Of a stretch of DNA of 64,000 nt, positions 16,331-27,503 are shown one piece after another (position 1 is the first letter of the stretch; every line of letters begins with the position of its first letter). Source of the stretch: Cobetia marina (lineage in GTDB: Bacteria; Pseudomonadota; Gammaproteobacteria; Pseudomonadales; Halomonadaceae); contig NZ_CP017114.1 in NCBI RefSeq assembly GCF_001720485.1, positions 124,001 to 188,000 of the forward strand, written 5' to 3'. The notes beneath the pieces are model-generated. The model worked only from the letters and a program-made list of their open reading frames with translations, did no database searches and was not told the origin of the DNA. The position numbers and the translations under genes were made by a program.

Positions 16331-18448
16331 GTGGCACGCAAGACTCCACTTAAGCGTTACCGCAACATCGGTATCTGTGCCCACGTCGACGCCGGTAAGA
16401 CTACCACTACCGAGCGCGTCCTGTTCTACACCGGCCTGTCCCACAAGGTCGGCGAAGTCCACGATGGTGCTGCCACCATGGACTGGATGGAGCAGGAACA
16501 GGAACGTGGCATCACGATCACCTCTGCGGCGACCACCTGCTTCTGGCAGGGCATGAACAAGCAGTTCGACGAGCACCGTATCAACATCATCGATACTCCG
16601 GGGCACGTTGACTTCACTGTTGAAGTCGAGCGTTCACTGCGTGTTCTCGATGGCGCGGTCGTGGTGCTGTGTGGTTCTTCCGGTGTCCAGCCGCAGACAG
16701 AGACTGTCTGGCGTCAGGCCAACCGTTACGAAGTTCCGCGCATGATCTTCGTCAACAAGATGGACCGCGCTGGCGCGGACTTCTTCATGGTCGTCGAACA
16801 GGTGCGCAAGCGCCTGGGCGCGAACGCCGTGCCGATCCAGATCAACTGGGGCGCGGAAGACGAGTTCAAGGGCGTCATCGACCTGATCAAGATGAAGGCG
16901 ATCGTCTGGGACGAAGACAATCACGGCATGAACTATGAGCTGATCGACATTCCGGCTGAGCTGCAAGACACAGCTGCCGAATGGCGTGAGCACATGCTCG
17001 AGTCTGCTGCTGAAGCGTCCGAAGAACTGATGGACAAGTACCTTGAAGAAGGCGACCTGACCGAGGAAGAAGTCAAGGCTGCGCTGCGTCAGCGTACCCT
17101 GGCCAACGAAATCTGCCTCGTGACCTGTGGTTCTGCCTTCAAGAACAAGGGTGTCCAGGCGGTTCTGGATGCGGTCATCGAATACATGCCGTCTCCGCTT
17201 GAAGTCAAGGCCATCGAAGGTGAGCTTGACGACAAGGACGGTACCATCGAGACCCGCGAAGCTGACGACAAGGCTCCGTTCGCGGCGCTGGCGTTCAAGA
17301 TCGCGACCGACCCGTTCGTGGGTACCCTGACCTTCATCCGCGTCTACTCGGGCGTGCTGAAGTCTGGCGATGGCGTCTTCAACTCCGTCAAGAGCAAGAA
17401 GGAGCGTGTCGGTCGTATCGTCCAGATGCACTCCAACTCTCGTGAGGAGATCAAGGAAGTCTATGCTGGCGATATCGCCGCATGTATCGGTCTGAAAGAC
17501 GTGACCACCGGGGATACCCTGTGTGATCCGGACAACAAGATCGTGCTTGAGCGCATGGAATTCCCTGAGCCGGTCATCTCCGTCGCCGTCGAGCCGAAGT
17601 CCAAGGCCGACCAGGAAAAGATGGGTGTCGCACTGGGCAAGCTGGCCCAGGAAGATCCGTCCTTCCGCGTCGAGACCGACGAAGAGTCTGGTCAGACCAT
17701 CATCTCCGGTATGGGTGAGCTTCACCTGGATATCCTCGTTGACCGCATGCGTCGCGAGTTCAATGTCGAGGCGAACATCGGCAAGCCGCAGGTGGCTTAC
17801 CGTGAGACCATCCGCACCAAGGTCGAGCAGGAAGGCAAGTTCGTTCGTCAGTCCGGTGGTCGTGGTCAGTTCGGTCACGTCTGGCTTCGCATTGAGCCTC
17901 TGACTGCAGAGGACAAGGGCGACGACGAAGAAATGACCTTCAAGTTCGAGTCCGAGATCGTCGGTGGTGCGGTTCCGAAGGAATACGTGCCGGCCGTCGA
18001 GAAGGGTGCCGCTGAGCAGCTCAAGAATGGTGTCATCGCCGGTTATCCGATGATCGACGTCAAGGTCACGCTGTTCGATGGTTCCTACCACGACGTCGAC
18101 TCCAACGAGACCGCGTTCAAGGTTGCCTCTTCCATGGCGATCAAGGCCGGTGCCCCGAAAGCGGGTGCAGTGCTGCTTGAGCCGCTCATGAAAGTCGAAG
18201 TCGTCACGCCTGAAGATTTCATGGGTGACGTCATGGGCGACCTGAACCGTCGTCGTGGCCTCGTTCAGGGCATGGATGATTCTTCCACTGGCAAGATCAT
18301 CAATGCACTGGTGCCGCTGGGTGAGATGTTCGGTTATGCGACCGACCTGCGCTCACAGACCCAGGGCCGCGCAAGCTACTCCATGGAGTTTGCGAAATAC
18401 GACGAAGCGCCGAACAGCATCGTCGAAGCCGTCATCAACCAGAAGTAA
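16331..18448 (+). CDS. fusA: Elongation factor G
   Basis: EF-G is the GTPase that drives translocation on the ribosome. The 705-residue product starts at GTG ([15 protein letters not shown]) and carries the P-loop [12 protein letters not shown] (G1), the switch motif [11 protein letters not shown] (G2), DTPGHVD (G3) and NKMDR (G4). Domains II-V follow, including [10 protein letters not shown] near the C-terminus. It is the standard FusA-1 length and lies in the canonical str order, 29 bases before tuf. Confidence 0.98.
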   Translation: MARKTPLKRYRNIGICAHVDAGKTTTTERVLFYTGLSHKVGEVHDGAATMDWMEQEQERGITITSAATTCFWQGMNKQFDEHRINIIDTPGHVDFTVEVERSLRVLDGAVVVLCGSSGVQPQTETVWRQANRYEVPRMIFVNKMDRAGADFFMVVEQVRKRLGANAVPIQINWGAEDEFKGVIDLIKMKAIVWDEDNHGMNYELIDIPAELQDTAAEWREHMLESAAEASEELMDKYLEEGDLTEEEVKAALRQRTLANEICLVTCGSAFKNKGVQAVLDAVIEYMPSPLEVKAIEGELDDKDGTIETREADDKAPFAALAFKIATDPFVGTLTFIRVYSGVLKSGDGVFNSVKSKKERVGRIVQMHSNSREEIKEVYAGDIAACIGLKDVTTGDTLCDPDNKIVLERMEFPEPVISVAVEPKSKADQEKMGVALGKLAQEDPSFRVETDEESGQTIISGMGELHLDILVDRMRREFNVEANIGKPQVAYRETIRTKVEQEGKFVRQSGGRGQFGHVWLRIEPLTAEDKGDDEEMTFKFESEIVGGAVPKEYVPAVEKGAAEQLKNGVIAGYPMIDVKVTLFDGSYHDVDSNETAFKVASSMAIKAGAPKAGAVLLEPLMKVEVVTPEDFMGDVMGDLNRRRGLVQGMDDSSTGKIINALVPLGEMFGYATDLRSQTQGRASYSMEFAKYDEAPNSIVEAVINQK

Positions 18449-18477
18449 CCGATTAGCTAACGAAAGAGGTTATAGCA

Positions 18478-19671
18478 GTGGCTAAGGAAAAATTTGAGCG
18501 TTCGAAGCCGCACGTCAACGTCGGCACCATTGGTCACGTCGATCACGGCAAGACCACTCTGACTGCGGCACTGACTCGTGTCTCTGCAGAAGTTTTCGGT
18601 GGTGACGCGCGTGCGTTTGACTCCATCGATAACGCCCCGGAAGAGCGTGAGCGTGGTATCACCATCTCCACCGCTCACGTGGAATACCAGTCCGAAGTGC
18701 GTCACTACGCGCACGTCGACTGCCCGGGTCACGCTGACTACGTCAAGAACATGATCACCGGTGCTGCCCAGATGGACGGCGCTATCCTGGTCTGTTCCGC
18801 AGCTGACGGCCCCATGCCGCAGACTCGCGAGCACATCCTGCTGTCCCGTCAGGTCGGCGTTCCGTTCATCGTTGTCTTCCTGAACAAGGCTGACATGGTC
18901 GATGACGAAGAACTGCTCGAGCTGGTCGAGATGGAAGTGCGCGAACTCCTGAGCGAGTACGACTTCCCGGGTGACGACACTCCGATCGTCATCGGTTCTG
19001 CTCTGATGGCTCTGGAAGGCAAGGACGACAACGGCATGGGTACTACCGCCGTTGCCAACCTGATCAAGGCCCTGGATGCGTACATCCCGGAGCCGGAGCG
19101 TGCTATCGACCAGCCGTTCCTGATGCCGATCGAAGACGTCTTCTCCATCTCTGGCCGTGGTACCGTCGTGACTGGCCGCATCGAGCGTGGTCTGGTCAAG
19201 ACTGGCGAAGAGATCGAGATCATCGGCGTGCGTGACACCACCAAGACTACCGTTACCGGTGTCGAGATGTTCCGCAAGCTGCTGGACGAAGGTCGTGCTG
19301 GTGAGAACGTTGGCGCTCTGCTGCGTGGCACCAAGCGTGATGACGTCGAGCGTGGTCAGGTTCTGGCCAAGCCGGGCTCCATCAAGCCGCACACCAAGTT
19401 CGAAGCAGAAGTCTACGTTCTGTCCAAGGAAGAAGGCGGTCGTCACACTCCGTTCTTCAAGGGCTATCGTCCGCAGTTCTACTTCCGTACCACTGACATC
19501 ACTGGTACCTGTGAGCTGCCGGAAGGCGTCGAGATGGTCATGCCGGGCGACAACGTCCAGATGGTCGTGTCTCTGATCGCTCCGATCGCCATGGAAGATG
19601 GTCTGCGCTTCGCTATCCGTGAAGGCGGTCGTACCGTCGGCGCTGGCGTCGTGGCCAAGATTGTCGAGTAA
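18478..19671 (+). CDS. tuf: Elongation factor Tu
   Basis: EF-Tu carries aminoacyl-tRNA to the ribosome. The 397-residue product starts at GTG ([16 protein letters not shown]) and has [10 protein letters not shown] (G1), DCPGHADY (G3) and NKADM (G4). It is the only tuf in this window. Many gammaproteobacteria have a second copy between tRNA-Thr and tRNA-Trp; that slot (2911-3073) is empty here, so this may be the sole copy. A strong terminator follows. Confidence 0.98.
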   Translation: MAKEKFERSKPHVNVGTIGHVDHGKTTLTAALTRVSAEVFGGDARAFDSIDNAPEERERGITISTAHVEYQSEVRHYAHVDCPGHADYVKNMITGAAQMDGAILVCSAADGPMPQTREHILLSRQVGVPFIVVFLNKADMVDDEELLELVEMEVRELLSEYDFPGDDTPIVIGSALMALEGKDDNGMGTTAVANLIKALDAYIPEPERAIDQPFLMPIEDVFSISGRGTVVTGRIERGLVKTGEEIEIIGVRDTTKTTVTGVEMFRKLLDEGRAGENVGALLRGTKRDDVERGQVLAKPGSIKPHTKFEAEVYVLSKEEGGRHTPFFKGYRPQFYFRTTDITGTCELPEGVEMVMPGDNVQMVVSLIAPIAMEDGLRFAIREGGRTVGAGVVAKIVE

Positions 19672-19692
19672 GGTTCTCCTTACCTGACACAG

Positions 19693-19718
19693 AAGGGGGC
19701 CCTGTTGGGCCCCCTTTT
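19693..19718 (+). terminator. Rho-independent terminator of the str operon
   Basis: A 10-bp stem AAGGGGGCCC/GGGCCCCCTT with TGTT loop runs into TTTT (19715-19718). Confidence 0.9.
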
Positions 19719-19727
19719 CTCGCATGT

Positions 19728-19756
19728 TTGACACCTGATGTCAGTCTGCCTATAAT
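19728..19756 (+). promoter_or_regulatory. sigma70 promoter of the S10 operon
   Basis: Consensus -35 TTGACA (19728-19733), a 17-base spacer and consensus -10 TATAAT (19751-19756), with a GCGC discriminator as at other ribosomal promoters. The rpsJ leader is only about 55 bases, too short for an E. coli-type L4-responsive S10 leader. Confidence 0.93.
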
Positions 19757-19818
19757 GCGCATCCTTTGAATGCGTGGGTGACGGCCTACGCCGTCGACAT
19801 CCATTGGAGTTTTGGGCA

Positions 19819-20130
19819 ATGCAAAACCAGAAGATTCGCATCCGGTTGAAAGCATTCGACCACCGTCTGATCGACCAGTCCTCTGCAGAGATCGTTGAAA
19901 CTGCAAAGCGTACCGGTGCTCAGGTTCGTGGCCCGATCCCGCTGCCGACCCGTCGCGAGCGTTACACCATCCTGGTATCTCCGCACGTCAACAAGGACGC
20001 GCGTGACCAGTATGAGATTCGTACCCACAAGCGCGTTCTCGACATCGTCGAGCCGACAGAGAAGACTGTCGACGCGCTGATGAAGCTTGACCTGGCCGCC
20101 GGTGTGGACGTCCAGATCAAGGTTGACTGA
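19819..20130 (+). CDS. rpsJ: 30S ribosomal protein S10 / NusE
   Basis: S10 is a 30S head protein and, as NusE, an antitermination factor that binds NusB and NusG. The 103-residue product starts [19 protein letters not shown]; the ATG at 19819 follows a GGAG and is preferred over in-frame upstream codons without family similarity. It is first gene of the S10 operon. The following 146-base gap to rplC is unusually long. Confidence 0.98.
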   Translation: MQNQKIRIRLKAFDHRLIDQSSAEIVETAKRTGAQVRGPIPLPTRRERYTILVSPHVNKDARDQYEIRTHKRVLDIVEPTEKTVDALMKLDLAAGVDVQIKVD

Positions 20131-20276
20131 TACCTCACTAGTCACTGCGGCCCAGCGCTCTCAATGATGGAGCAGCAGCCGCCACGCCGGGATGGCGTCA
20201 TACAATGTGCTAGTGGAATGCTCTGGAAAGGGCAGCCATAGCGGGTGACAGCCCCGTACACTAAAGGAGACTGAAC

Positions 20277-20915
20277 ATGTCTATCGGTTTAGTCGGTAAG
20301 AAGGCCGGGATGACCCGCGTCTTCACCGAAGCTGGCGCATCCGTGCCGGTTACCGTGATTGAAGTTGAGCCGAACCGCATCGTGACCATCAAGTCCGTCG
20401 AGACTGATGGCTACAATGCGATTCAGGTGACAACTGGTTCCCGCAAGGCCAAGCACCTCACCAAGGCAACTGCTGGTCAGTATGCCAAGGCGGGTGTTGA
20501 GGCTGGTCGTTCCCTGATGGAGTTCCGCCTGGAAGAAGGCGATGAAGCTCCTGCAGTGGGCGGCGAACTCACCGTATCCCTCTTTGAAGCTGGTCAGAAG
20601 ATTGACGTGACTGGCACCTCCAAGGGTAAAGGTTTCCAGGGCGCAGTTAAGCGCTGGAACTTCCGCACCCAAGACGCTACCCACGGTAACTCACTGTCGC
20701 ACCGCGCGCCGGGTTCCATCGGTAACTGTCAGACCCCGGGCCGCGTCTTCAAAGGTAAGAAGATGGCTGGCCAGATGGGCAACGTCCGTTCCACCGTCCA
20801 GAGCCTGGAAGTGGTCCGCGTCGACGCTGAGCGCAATCTTCTGTTGGTCAAGGGTGCCGTTCCAGGTGCTCCGGGCGGCGAAGTGATCGTGCGTTCCGCT
20901 GTGAAAGCTCGCTGA
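20277..20915 (+). CDS. rplC: 50S ribosomal protein L3
   Basis: L3 is an early assembly protein near the peptidyl-transferase centre. The 212-residue product starts [16 protein letters not shown] and has the conserved central loop [26 protein letters not shown] positions and [10 protein letters not shown] strong AAAGGAG ribosome binding site precedes the ATG. rplD starts 13 bases downstream. Confidence 0.98.
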   Translation: MSIGLVGKKAGMTRVFTEAGASVPVTVIEVEPNRIVTIKSVETDGYNAIQVTTGSRKAKHLTKATAGQYAKAGVEAGRSLMEFRLEEGDEAPAVGGELTVSLFEAGQKIDVTGTSKGKGFQGAVKRWNFRTQDATHGNSLSHRAPGSIGNCQTPGRVFKGKKMAGQMGNVRSTVQSLEVVRVDAERNLLLVKGAVPGAPGGEVIVRSAVKAR

Positions 20916-20928
20916 GGGGAATTAACCG

Positions 20929-21534
20929 ATGAATCTTAATCTTGCAGGTGCAGGCGGCGCAGTAGACGTCTCCGATGCTACCTTTGGTAAGGACTTCAAC
21001 GAGGCTCTGGTTCACCAGGTCGTCACCGCCTATCTGGCTGGTGCGCGTCAGGGTACCGTGGCTCAGAAGACCCGTTCTGACGTGTCCGGCGGTGGCAAGA
21101 AGCCGTGGCGTCAGAAAGGTACTGGCCGCGCTCGTGCCGGTACCATCCGTTCCCCGCTGTGGCGTTCTGGCGGTGTGACCTTTGCAGCACGTCCTCAGGA
21201 CCACTCGCACAAGGTCAACCGCAAGATGTATCGCGCTGCCATGCGTTCCATCCTGTCCGAGCTGGTCCGTCAGGATCGCCTGGTCGCGGTCGACGCAATC
21301 ACTGTCGATGCTCCGAAGACCAAGCTGCTGATCGCCAAGCTCCAGGAACTGGGCCTTGAGAAAGCGCTGATCGTCACAGAAGAGCAGGACGTCAATCTGT
21401 ACCTGGCTGCGCGCAACATCCCGTATGTTGACGTCGTCAATGTCGCTGGCGCTGACCCGGTCAGCCTCGTCGGTTACGACAAGGTGCTGATGACTGTCGC
21501 TGCCCTGCGCAAGTTCGAGGAGAACCTGGGATGA
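20929..21534 (+). CDS. rplD: 50S ribosomal protein L4
   Basis: L4 lines the polypeptide exit tunnel; in E. coli it also regulates the S10 operon. The 201-residue protein shows the extended tunnel loop with [23 protein letters not shown] segments. Its stop overlaps the rplW start by four bases (ATGA), so both are translationally coupled. No E. coli-type S10 leader is visible upstream of rpsJ, so L4 feedback may be absent or act elsewhere. Confidence 0.98.
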   Translation: MNLNLAGAGGAVDVSDATFGKDFNEALVHQVVTAYLAGARQGTVAQKTRSDVSGGGKKPWRQKGTGRARAGTIRSPLWRSGGVTFAARPQDHSHKVNRKMYRAAMRSILSELVRQDRLVAVDAITVDAPKTKLLIAKLQELGLEKALIVTEEQDVNLYLAARNIPYVDVVNVAGADPVSLVGYDKVLMTVAALRKFEENLG

Positions 21535-21827
21535 ATCAGGAACGCGTATTCAAGGTCCTGCTTGGTCCTCACATGACCGAGAAGGCCGCGGTCGCTGCCG
21601 AGAACAACCAGTACGTGTTCAAGGTTGCCAGCGACGCGACAAAGCCCGAAATCAAGAAAGCCGTCGAAGAGCTGTTTGGCAAGAAAGTCGATCGTGTTCA
21701 GGTTCTGAACATGAAAGGCAAGACCAAGCGCACCGCTCGCGGTGTTGGTCGTCGCGCTGGTTATCGCAAGGCCTATGTAACTCTGGCCGCCGGCGAGACC
21801 ATCGAAGACTTCTCTGGCGCCGAGTAA
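21531..21827 (+). CDS. rplW: 50S ribosomal protein L23
   Basis: L23 surrounds the exit tunnel and docks trigger factor and SRP. The 98-residue protein contains [21 protein letters not shown] and [15 protein letters not shown], typical for the family. The start overlaps the rplD stop; rplB follows after 16 bases. Confidence 0.97.
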   Translation: MNQERVFKVLLGPHMTEKAAVAAENNQYVFKVASDATKPEIKKAVEELFGKKVDRVQVLNMKGKTKRTARGVGRRAGYRKAYVTLAAGETIEDFSGAE

Positions 21828-21843
21828 GGCAGGAGTACGGAAC

Positions 21844-22671
21844 ATGGCAATTGTTAAGACAAAACCTACCTCCGCCGGTCGCCGCCACCTGGTAAAAGTC
21901 GTCAATGACGAACTTTTCAAAGGTCGCGCGTACGCTCCGCTGCTTGAAAAGCAGTCAAAGTCCGGTGGTCGTAACAATAATGGTCGCATCACTACTCGCC
22001 ACATCGGCGGTGGTCATCGTCACCATTACCGTCTGGTCGACTTCAAGCGCAACAAGGATGGCATTCCGGCCATCGTCGAGCGCCTGGAATACGATCCGAA
22101 CCGTAGCGCGAACATCGCGCTGGTGAAGTACCTCGACGGCGAACGTCGCTACATCATTGCACCGAAAGGTGTCTCTGCTGGCGACCGTCTCGAGTCCGGT
22201 GTCAACGCACCGATCAAGAAAGGCAACGCTCTGCCGCTGCGCAATGTCCCGGTGGGTTCCACCGTTCACTGTGTAGAGCTGAAGCCGGGCAAGGGCGCTC
22301 AGATCGCTCGTAGTGCAGGTACCAGTGCCCAGGTCGTGGCACGTGACGGTAACTACACCACGTTGCGTCTGCGCTCTGGCGAGATGCGTAAGGTGCTGTC
22401 CGAATGCCGTGCAACACTCGGCGAAGTGGGCAACTCCGAGCACAGCCTCCGTCAACTGGGCAAGGCCGGTGCTAAGCGTTGGAGAGGCGTGCGCCCGACC
22501 GTTCGCGGTGTCGCGATGAACCCTGTCGATCACCCGCATGGTGGTGGTGAAGGTCGTACCTCTGGTGGCCGTCATCCGGTCAGCCCGTGGGGCGTCCCGA
22601 CCAAGGGTCACAAGACTCGCAAGAACAAGCGCACCGATAAGCTTATCGTCCGTCGCCGCAAGGCCAAGTAA
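21844..22671 (+). CDS. rplB: 50S ribosomal protein L2
   Basis: L2 is a primary 23S rRNA binder near the peptidyl-transferase centre. The 275-residue protein begins [19 protein letters not shown] and retains the conserved histidine-containing C-terminal segment [25 protein letters not shown]. It lies within the tightly packed S10 operon, 22 bases before rpsS. Confidence 0.98.
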   Translation: MAIVKTKPTSAGRRHLVKVVNDELFKGRAYAPLLEKQSKSGGRNNNGRITTRHIGGGHRHHYRLVDFKRNKDGIPAIVERLEYDPNRSANIALVKYLDGERRYIIAPKGVSAGDRLESGVNAPIKKGNALPLRNVPVGSTVHCVELKPGKGAQIARSAGTSAQVVARDGNYTTLRLRSGEMRKVLSECRATLGEVGNSEHSLRQLGKAGAKRWRGVRPTVRGVAMNPVDHPHGGGEGRTSGGRHPVSPWGVPTKGHKTRKNKRTDKLIVRRRKAK

Positions 22672-22693
22672 CAGATATTGAGAGGTAACGGCT

Positions 22694-22969
22694 GTGCCAC
22701 GTTCACTGAAGAAAGGTCCATTTATTGACCTTCATCTGCTGAAGAAGGTTGAGACAGCAGTGGAAAAGAACGACCGCAAACCGATCAAGACCTGGTCGCG
22801 TCGTTCCATGATCCTGCCGAACATGGTCGGGCTCACCATTGCCGTCCATAACGGTCGCCAGCATGTCCCGGTTCTCGTTTCTGAGGAAATGGTCGGTCAC
22901 AAGCTCGGCGAGTTTGCTGCCACCCGCACATACCGCGGGCACGCTGCAGATAAAAAAGCCAAACGGTAA
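22694..22969 (+). CDS. rpsS: 30S ribosomal protein S19
   Basis: S19 binds the 30S head and contacts the A-site finger. The 91-residue protein begins at GTG ([19 protein letters not shown]) and has ITKTWSRRS-type KTWSRRSMI and the HNGRQHVPV motif, ending [16 protein letters not shown]. It is preceded by GAGG and followed by rplV after 19 bases. Confidence 0.97.
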   Translation: MPRSLKKGPFIDLHLLKKVETAVEKNDRKPIKTWSRRSMILPNMVGLTIAVHNGRQHVPVLVSEEMVGHKLGEFAATRTYRGHAADKKAKR

Positions 22970-22988
22970 GCCAGAGAGGATTTAAGAG

Positions 22989-23321
22989 ATGGAAGTAGCT
23001 GCTAAGCTGCGCGGCGCTCGTTTATCCGCCCAGAAGGCCCGTTTGGTGGCTGACCAGGTGCGCGGTAAGCCGGTCGCCGAGGCGCTGAATCTGCTCGCTT
23101 TCTCACCGAAGAAGGCCGCGAAGATTGTTCGCAAGGTTCTGCAGTCCGCGATCGCGAATGCGGAAGAAAACAACGGCATGGACATTGACGAGCTTCGCGT
23201 CTCGACTATCTGTGTCGACGAGGGCATGACGCTCAAGCGCATCCAGCCACGTGCCAAAGGCCGTGCGGATCGCATCTTGAAGCGCACTTGTCATATCACC
23301 GTCAAGGTAGCCGAGAAGTAG
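22989..23321 (+). CDS. rplV: 50S ribosomal protein L22
   Basis: L22 extends a hairpin into the exit tunnel. The 110-residue protein shows [19 protein letters not shown] and the tunnel-loop region [14 protein letters not shown] with no deletion, ending ITVKVAEK. It lies 10 bases before rpsC. Confidence 0.97.
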   Translation: MEVAAKLRGARLSAQKARLVADQVRGKPVAEALNLLAFSPKKAAKIVRKVLQSAIANAEENNGMDIDELRVSTICVDEGMTLKRIQPRAKGRADRILKRTCHITVKVAEK

Positions 23322-23331
23322 GAGACGACCA

Positions 23332-24024
23332 ATGGGTCAGAAAGTTAATCCGACAGGTTTCCGACTGGGTATTGTCAAGGATCATACCTCTGTCTGGTAC
23401 GCCGAAGGCGCTACCTATGCCGACAAACTGAACAACGATCTGCAGGTGCGTGGATTCCTGGAAGAGCGTCTGAAAAGCGCTTCCGTGAGCCGCATCAGCA
23501 TCGAGCGTCCGGCAAACAACGCCCGTATTACCATTCACACTGCCCGTCCGGGTATCGTGATCGGTAAGAAAGGTGAAGATGTCGATCGCCTTCGTCGTGA
23601 AGTTTCCGAGATGATGGGCGTTCCCGTCCACATCAACATCGAGGAGATTCGCAAGCCGGAACTCGATGCCAAGCTGGTCGCTGCCAATGTGGCAGGTCAG
23701 CTCGAGCGTCGTGTCATGTTCCGTCGTGCGATGAAGCGTGCTGTGCAGAACGCAATGCGTCTGGGCGCCAAGGGCATCAAGATTCAGCTCTCCGGTCGTC
23801 TCGGCGGTGCCGAAATCGCCCGTACCGAATGGTACCGCGAAGGCCGCGTTCCGCTTCACACCCTGCGTGCTGACATTGATTACTCCACCTTCGAAGCTCA
23901 CACCACCTACGGCATCATTGGTGTCAAGGTCTGGATCTTCAAAGGCGAGATCCTCGGTGGCATCGAAGAGGTGCGAGCCAAGGCGAAGCAGCCCGCGTCC
24001 GCACCCAAGAAGAAAGGCAAGTAA
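23332..24024 (+). CDS. rpsC: 30S ribosomal protein S3
   Basis: S3 forms part of the mRNA entry helicase of the 30S subunit. The 230-residue protein has an N-terminal KH type II domain with [14 protein letters not shown] (GxxG loop) and a C-terminal domain with [32 protein letters not shown] positions. The start [14 protein letters not shown] is canonical. rplP follows after 11 bases. Confidence 0.98.
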   Translation: MGQKVNPTGFRLGIVKDHTSVWYAEGATYADKLNNDLQVRGFLEERLKSASVSRISIERPANNARITIHTARPGIVIGKKGEDVDRLRREVSEMMGVPVHINIEEIRKPELDAKLVAANVAGQLERRVMFRRAMKRAVQNAMRLGAKGIKIQLSGRLGGAEIARTEWYREGRVPLHTLRADIDYSTFEAHTTYGIIGVKVWIFKGEILGGIEEVRAKAKQPASAPKKKGK

Positions 24025-24035
24025 GGGGGTAATCG

Positions 24036-24449
24036 ATGTTACAGCCCAAGCGTATGAAATTCCGCAAGATGCAGAAAGGTCGCAATCGTGGCCTGGCGCA
24101 TCGCGGAAGCAAGGTAAGCTTTGGTGAGTTTGGCCTGAAAGCCACCGGCCGTGGTCGTATCACCGCTCGTCAGATCGAAGCTGGCCGTCGTGCCATCACT
24201 CGTCACGTCAAGCGTGGCGGTAAGATCTGGATCCGCGTCTTCCCAGACAAGCCGATTTCCAACAAGCCGTTGGAAGTTCGTATGGGTAAAGGTAAGGGTT
24301 CTGTCGAGTACTGGGTCGCACAGATCCAGCCCGGCAAGGTCCTTTACGAGATCGAAGGTGTATCCGAAGAGCTGGCCCGTGAAGCATTCAGTCTGGCCGC
24401 TATGAAGATGCCGATCTCCACCACCTTTGTTAAGCGGACGGTGATGTGA
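24036..24449 (+). CDS. rplP: 50S ribosomal protein L16
   Basis: L16 sits near the A site of the large subunit. The 137-residue protein begins [19 protein letters not shown] and has [28 protein letters not shown] segments. Arg residues of the usual hydroxylation motif ([10 protein letters not shown]) are present. Its TGA overlaps the rpmC ATG by one base. Confidence 0.98.
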   Translation: MLQPKRMKFRKMQKGRNRGLAHRGSKVSFGEFGLKATGRGRITARQIEAGRRAITRHVKRGGKIWIRVFPDKPISNKPLEVRMGKGKGSVEYWVAQIQPGKVLYEIEGVSEELAREAFSLAAMKMPISTTFVKRTVM

Positions 24450-24640
24450 TGAAAGCCCAAGAACTCCGTGAAAAGTCAGTCGAGGCGCTCCAGGAGCAGT
24501 TGTTCGAACTGCTGCGTGAGCAATTCAATCTGCGCATGCAGAAGGCTACCGGTCAGCTGAGCCAGGTTCACCTGCTCAAGCAGACTCGTCGCCAAATTGC
24601 TCAGGTTAAGACTGTGCTCAACCAGAAGTCAGGTGAGTAA
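24449..24640 (+). CDS. rpmC: 50S ribosomal protein L29
   Basis: L29 is a small helical protein at the tunnel exit. The 63-residue product begins [18 protein letters not shown] and contains the family signature LFNLRMQ-like [13 protein letters not shown]. The ATG at 24449 is used; the preceding GTG codon lies inside the rplP stop region. rpsQ begins one base after its stop. Confidence 0.96.
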   Translation: MKAQELREKSVEALQEQLFELLREQFNLRMQKATGQLSQVHLLKQTRRQIAQVKTVLNQKSGE

Positions 24641-24641
24641 A

Positions 24642-24902
24642 ATGGCCGAAGAAACTAAAGCACGCACACTCACCGGCAAGGTGGTGAGTGACAAGATGGA
24701 AAAATCCATCGTTGTCATGGTCGAGCGCCGTGAGCGTCACCCGATCTATGGCAAGTACCTGAGACGCTCCACCAAGCTGCACGCCCATGATGAGGCGAAT
24801 CAGGCTCGGATCGGTGACACCGTCTCTATCGCCGAGACTCGTCCGCTGTCCAAGAAGAAAGCCTGGACCCTGGTCGAGGTGGTTGAACAGGCCAAGGGTT
24901 GA
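24642..24902 (+). CDS. rpsQ: 30S ribosomal protein S17
   Basis: S17 is a primary 16S rRNA binding protein with an OB fold. The 86-residue protein begins [25 protein letters not shown] and contains [19 protein letters not shown], characteristic of S17. The ATG at 24642 is chosen over an in-frame upstream extension that lies within rpmC. It is last gene of the S10 operon; a 50-base spacer without a terminator leads to rplN, so S10 and spc are probably read through. Confidence 0.97.
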   Translation: MAEETKARTLTGKVVSDKMEKSIVVMVERRERHPIYGKYLRRSTKLHAHDEANQARIGDTVSIAETRPLSKKKAWTLVEVVEQAKG

Positions 24903-24952
24903 TCCCTAGGCCAGTTCCCACCAGGCAGTCAGATTAGGTTTGGAGAAAACCG

Positions 24953-25324
24953 ATGATTCAGACTCAGACAATGCTGGATGTCGCCGACAACAGTGGCGCG
25001 CGCCGGGTGCAATGCATCAAGGTGCTGGGTGGTTCACACCGCCGTTACGCTCGTGTTGGAGACATCATCAAGGTCACCGTCAAAGAAGCTATCCCGCGTG
25101 GCAAGGTCAAGAAAGGCCAAGTCATGAAGGCAGTGGTCGTTCGTACCAAAGCCGGTGTCCGTCGTAATGACGGTTCCGTGATCCGCTTCGACGGTAATGC
25201 GGCCGTTCTGTTGAATAACACCAACGAACAGCCGATCGGTACCCGTATCTTCGGCCCGGTTACCCGTGAACTTCGCAGTGAGAAGTTCATGAAGATCATT
25301 TCCCTGGCGCCCGAAGTGCTGTAA
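24953..25324 (+). CDS. rplN: 50S ribosomal protein L14
   Basis: L14 forms an intersubunit bridge and is the target of RsfS silencing factor. The 123-residue protein begins [20 protein letters not shown] and ends [14 protein letters not shown], the same length as E. coli. A TTTGGAG site precedes the ATG. It is first gene of the spc operon, 15 bases before rplX. Confidence 0.98.
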   Translation: MIQTQTMLDVADNSGARRVQCIKVLGGSHRRYARVGDIIKVTVKEAIPRGKVKKGQVMKAVVVRTKAGVRRNDGSVIRFDGNAAVLLNNTNEQPIGTRIFGPVTRELRSEKFMKIISLAPEVL

Positions 25325-25339
25325 GGAGCGGAAGCGGAT

Positions 25340-25657
25340 ATGCAAAAGATCAAACGTGACGATGAAGTCATCGTCATCGCCGGGAAGGACAAGGGCAAGC
25401 GCGGTACCATCAGCAAGGTGCTGAAAGGTGAGCGTCTGCTAGTGTCCGGTGTGAACATGATCAAGCGTCACACCAAGCCCAACCCGATGCTGGGCACCCA
25501 GGGGGGTATCGTCGAGCGCGAGGCTCCGATTCACGCGTCCAACGTGGCCATCTTCAACCAGGAGACCGGCAAGGCGGATCGTGTCGGTATCCAGGTTCAG
25601 GAAGACGGTACTAAGGTACGCATCTTTAAGTCGACTCAGAAGCTGATCGACGCCTAA
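25340..25657 (+). CDS. rplX: 50S ribosomal protein L24
   Basis: L24 initiates 50S assembly. The 105-residue protein has the KOW motif [16 protein letters not shown] near the N-terminus and the KRHTKPNP loop. It lies 17 bases before rplE in the usual spc order. Confidence 0.97.
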   Translation: MQKIKRDDEVIVIAGKDKGKRGTISKVLKGERLLVSGVNMIKRHTKPNPMLGTQGGIVEREAPIHASNVAIFNQETGKADRVGIQVQEDGTKVRIFKSTQKLIDA

Positions 25658-25674
25658 CGCGAGTCGGGTACAAC

Positions 25675-26214
25675 ATGGCGAACTTGAAAGAACGTTATCA
25701 GAACGAAGTGGCCGCCCAGCTTAAAGAGCAGTTCGGCTACGCCAACGTGATGCAGGTGCCGCGTATCACCAAGGTGACCCTGAACATGGGCATCGGTGAA
25801 GCCACCGCTGACAAGAAGCTGATCGACAACGCGTTTGCCGATCTCCAGATGCTGTCTGGTCAGAAGCCGATCATCACCAAGGCACGCAAGTCCATCGCTG
25901 GCTTCAAGGTCCGCGAAGGATGGCCGATCGGTGTCAAGGTGACCCTGCGCAGCGATCGTATGTGGGACTTCCTGGACCGTCTCGTGAACGTGGCTATCCC
26001 GCGCGTTCGTGACTTCCGCGGTCTGAACCCGAAGTCCTTCGATGGCCGTGGAAACTACTCCATGGGTGTGCGTGAGCAGATCATCTTCCCGGAGATCGAG
26101 TATGATAAGATCGACCGGATTCGTGGCCTGGACATCACCATCACCACTAGCGCCAACACCGATGATGAAGGTCGTGCGTTGCTGGGCGCGCTGAACTTCC
26201 CGTTCAAGAAATAA
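25675..26214 (+). CDS. rplE: 50S ribosomal protein L5
   Basis: L5 binds 5S rRNA and P-site tRNA. The 179-residue protein contains [37 protein letters not shown] and [21 protein letters not shown], all family signatures. In E. coli the S8 repressor target lies at the rplE start; whether it exists here was not established by eye. Confidence 0.98.
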   Translation: MANLKERYQNEVAAQLKEQFGYANVMQVPRITKVTLNMGIGEATADKKLIDNAFADLQMLSGQKPIITKARKSIAGFKVREGWPIGVKVTLRSDRMWDFLDRLVNVAIPRVRDFRGLNPKSFDGRGNYSMGVREQIIFPEIEYDKIDRIRGLDITITTSANTDDEGRALLGALNFPFKK

Positions 26215-26223
26215 GGGTGGATC

Positions 26224-26529
26224 ATGGCAAAGAAAAGCATGGTTGAGCGTGAGCTCAAGCGCACCAAGCTGGTCGCAAAGTACGCCGCCAAGCGCGACGC
26301 ACTGAAGACCATCATCAATGACGTCAACGCTTCTGAAGAAGAGCGCTTCGACGCACAGCTGAAACTGCAGCAGCTGCCGCGTGATGCCAGCCCGGTCCGT
26401 CAGCGTAACCGCTGCCGTATCACTGGCCGTCCGCACGGCTACTACAACAAGTTCGGCCTGAGCCGCAACAAGCTGCGTGAAGCCGCTATGCGTGGTGACG
26501 TGCCTGGTCTGACCAAGTCCAGCTGGTAA
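26224..26529 (+). CDS. rpsN: 30S ribosomal protein S14
   Basis: S14 is a 30S head protein. The 101-residue form is the long, zinc-free type: the CxxC pairs are absent, and only one cysteine ([12 protein letters not shown]) is present. It ends [12 protein letters not shown]. It lies 9 bases after rplE and 32 bases before rpsH. Confidence 0.97.
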   Translation: MAKKSMVERELKRTKLVAKYAAKRDALKTIINDVNASEEERFDAQLKLQQLPRDASPVRQRNRCRITGRPHGYYNKFGLSRNKLREAAMRGDVPGLTKSSW

Positions 26530-26561
26530 CACCACTGCAAGAATTCAGGAGCGCAACGTAA

Positions 26562-26954
26562 ATGAGCATGCAAGACACTCTGGCGGATATGTTCACTCGT
26601 ATCCGCAATGCGCAGATGGCCACCAAGGAGACGGTTACCATGCCGTCTTCCAAGCTCAAGGTTGAAGTGGCCCGCGTATTGAAGGAAGAGGGTTACATTT
26701 CCGAGTTTGCTGTCGCAGAAGGCGCGAAGCCGGAACTGACCGTGACCCTCAAGTACTTTGAAGGCAAGGCGGTTATCGAGAACATCAAGCGTGTTTCCAA
26801 GCCGTCCCTGCGCCAGTACAAAGGCAAGGGCGAGCTGCCGAAAGTCGCAGATGGCCTGGGTATTGCGATCGTTTCCACCTCCCGGGGCGTGATGACCGAT
26901 CGTGCGGCCCGTCAAGCTGGTGTCGGCGGCGAAGTCCTCTGCACCGTATTCTAG
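26562..26954 (+). CDS. rpsH: 30S ribosomal protein S8
   Basis: S8 binds the central domain of 16S rRNA and represses spc operon translation in E. coli. The 130-residue protein begins [18 protein letters not shown] and ends with the family signature [25 protein letters not shown] positions. An AGGAG site lies upstream. rplF follows after 9 bases. Confidence 0.98.
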   Translation: MSMQDTLADMFTRIRNAQMATKETVTMPSSKLKVEVARVLKEEGYISEFAVAEGAKPELTVTLKYFEGKAVIENIKRVSKPSLRQYKGKGELPKVADGLGIAIVSTSRGVMTDRAARQAGVGGEVLCTVF

Positions 26955-26963
26955 GAGTTTGGA

Positions 26964-27494
26964 ATGTCCCGCGTAGCCAAGTATCCGGTTAAATTGCCGA
27001 ACGGCGTCGAGGCAAAACTCGATGGCGACAAGCTGACCGTGAAGGGCAGCAATGGCCAGCTGGAACTGACCGTCCACCAGGACGTGGTCATCAACCTGGA
27101 AGAAGGTCAGATGACCTTCGCCCCGGCTGAGACTGCCAAGAACTGGGCAATGGTTGGTACCACACGTGCTCTGGTCAACAACATGGTGTCTGGTGTTTCC
27201 GAAGGCTTCACAAAGTCTCTGGAAATCAATGGTGTGGGTTATCGTGCCCAGGCCAAAGGCCAGACAATCAACCTGACACTGGGCTTCTCACACCCGGTCG
27301 ACTATGAACTGCCGGCAAGTGTTACGGCTGAAACGCCGAAGAACACTCAGATCGTCCTGAAATCTGCTGACAAGCAGGCTTTGGGTCAGGTCGCCGCAGA
27401 GATTCGCGCGTTCCGTCCGCCGGAGCCCTACAAGGGCAAAGGTATTCGGTACAGCGACGAAGTCGTCCGTCGTAAAGAAGCCAAGAAGAAGTAA
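26964..27494 (+). CDS. rplF: 50S ribosomal protein L6
   Basis: L6 lies near the sarcin-ricin loop and factor-binding site. The 176-residue protein has the two repeated L6 domains and the C-terminal signature [24 protein letters not shown] positions. It lies 9 bases before rplR. Confidence 0.98.
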   Translation: MSRVAKYPVKLPNGVEAKLDGDKLTVKGSNGQLELTVHQDVVINLEEGQMTFAPAETAKNWAMVGTTRALVNNMVSGVSEGFTKSLEINGVGYRAQAKGQTINLTLGFSHPVDYELPASVTAETPKNTQIVLKSADKQALGQVAAEIRAFRPPEPYKGKGIRYSDEVVRRKEAKKK

Positions 27495-27503
27495 GGCAGG
27501 GTT

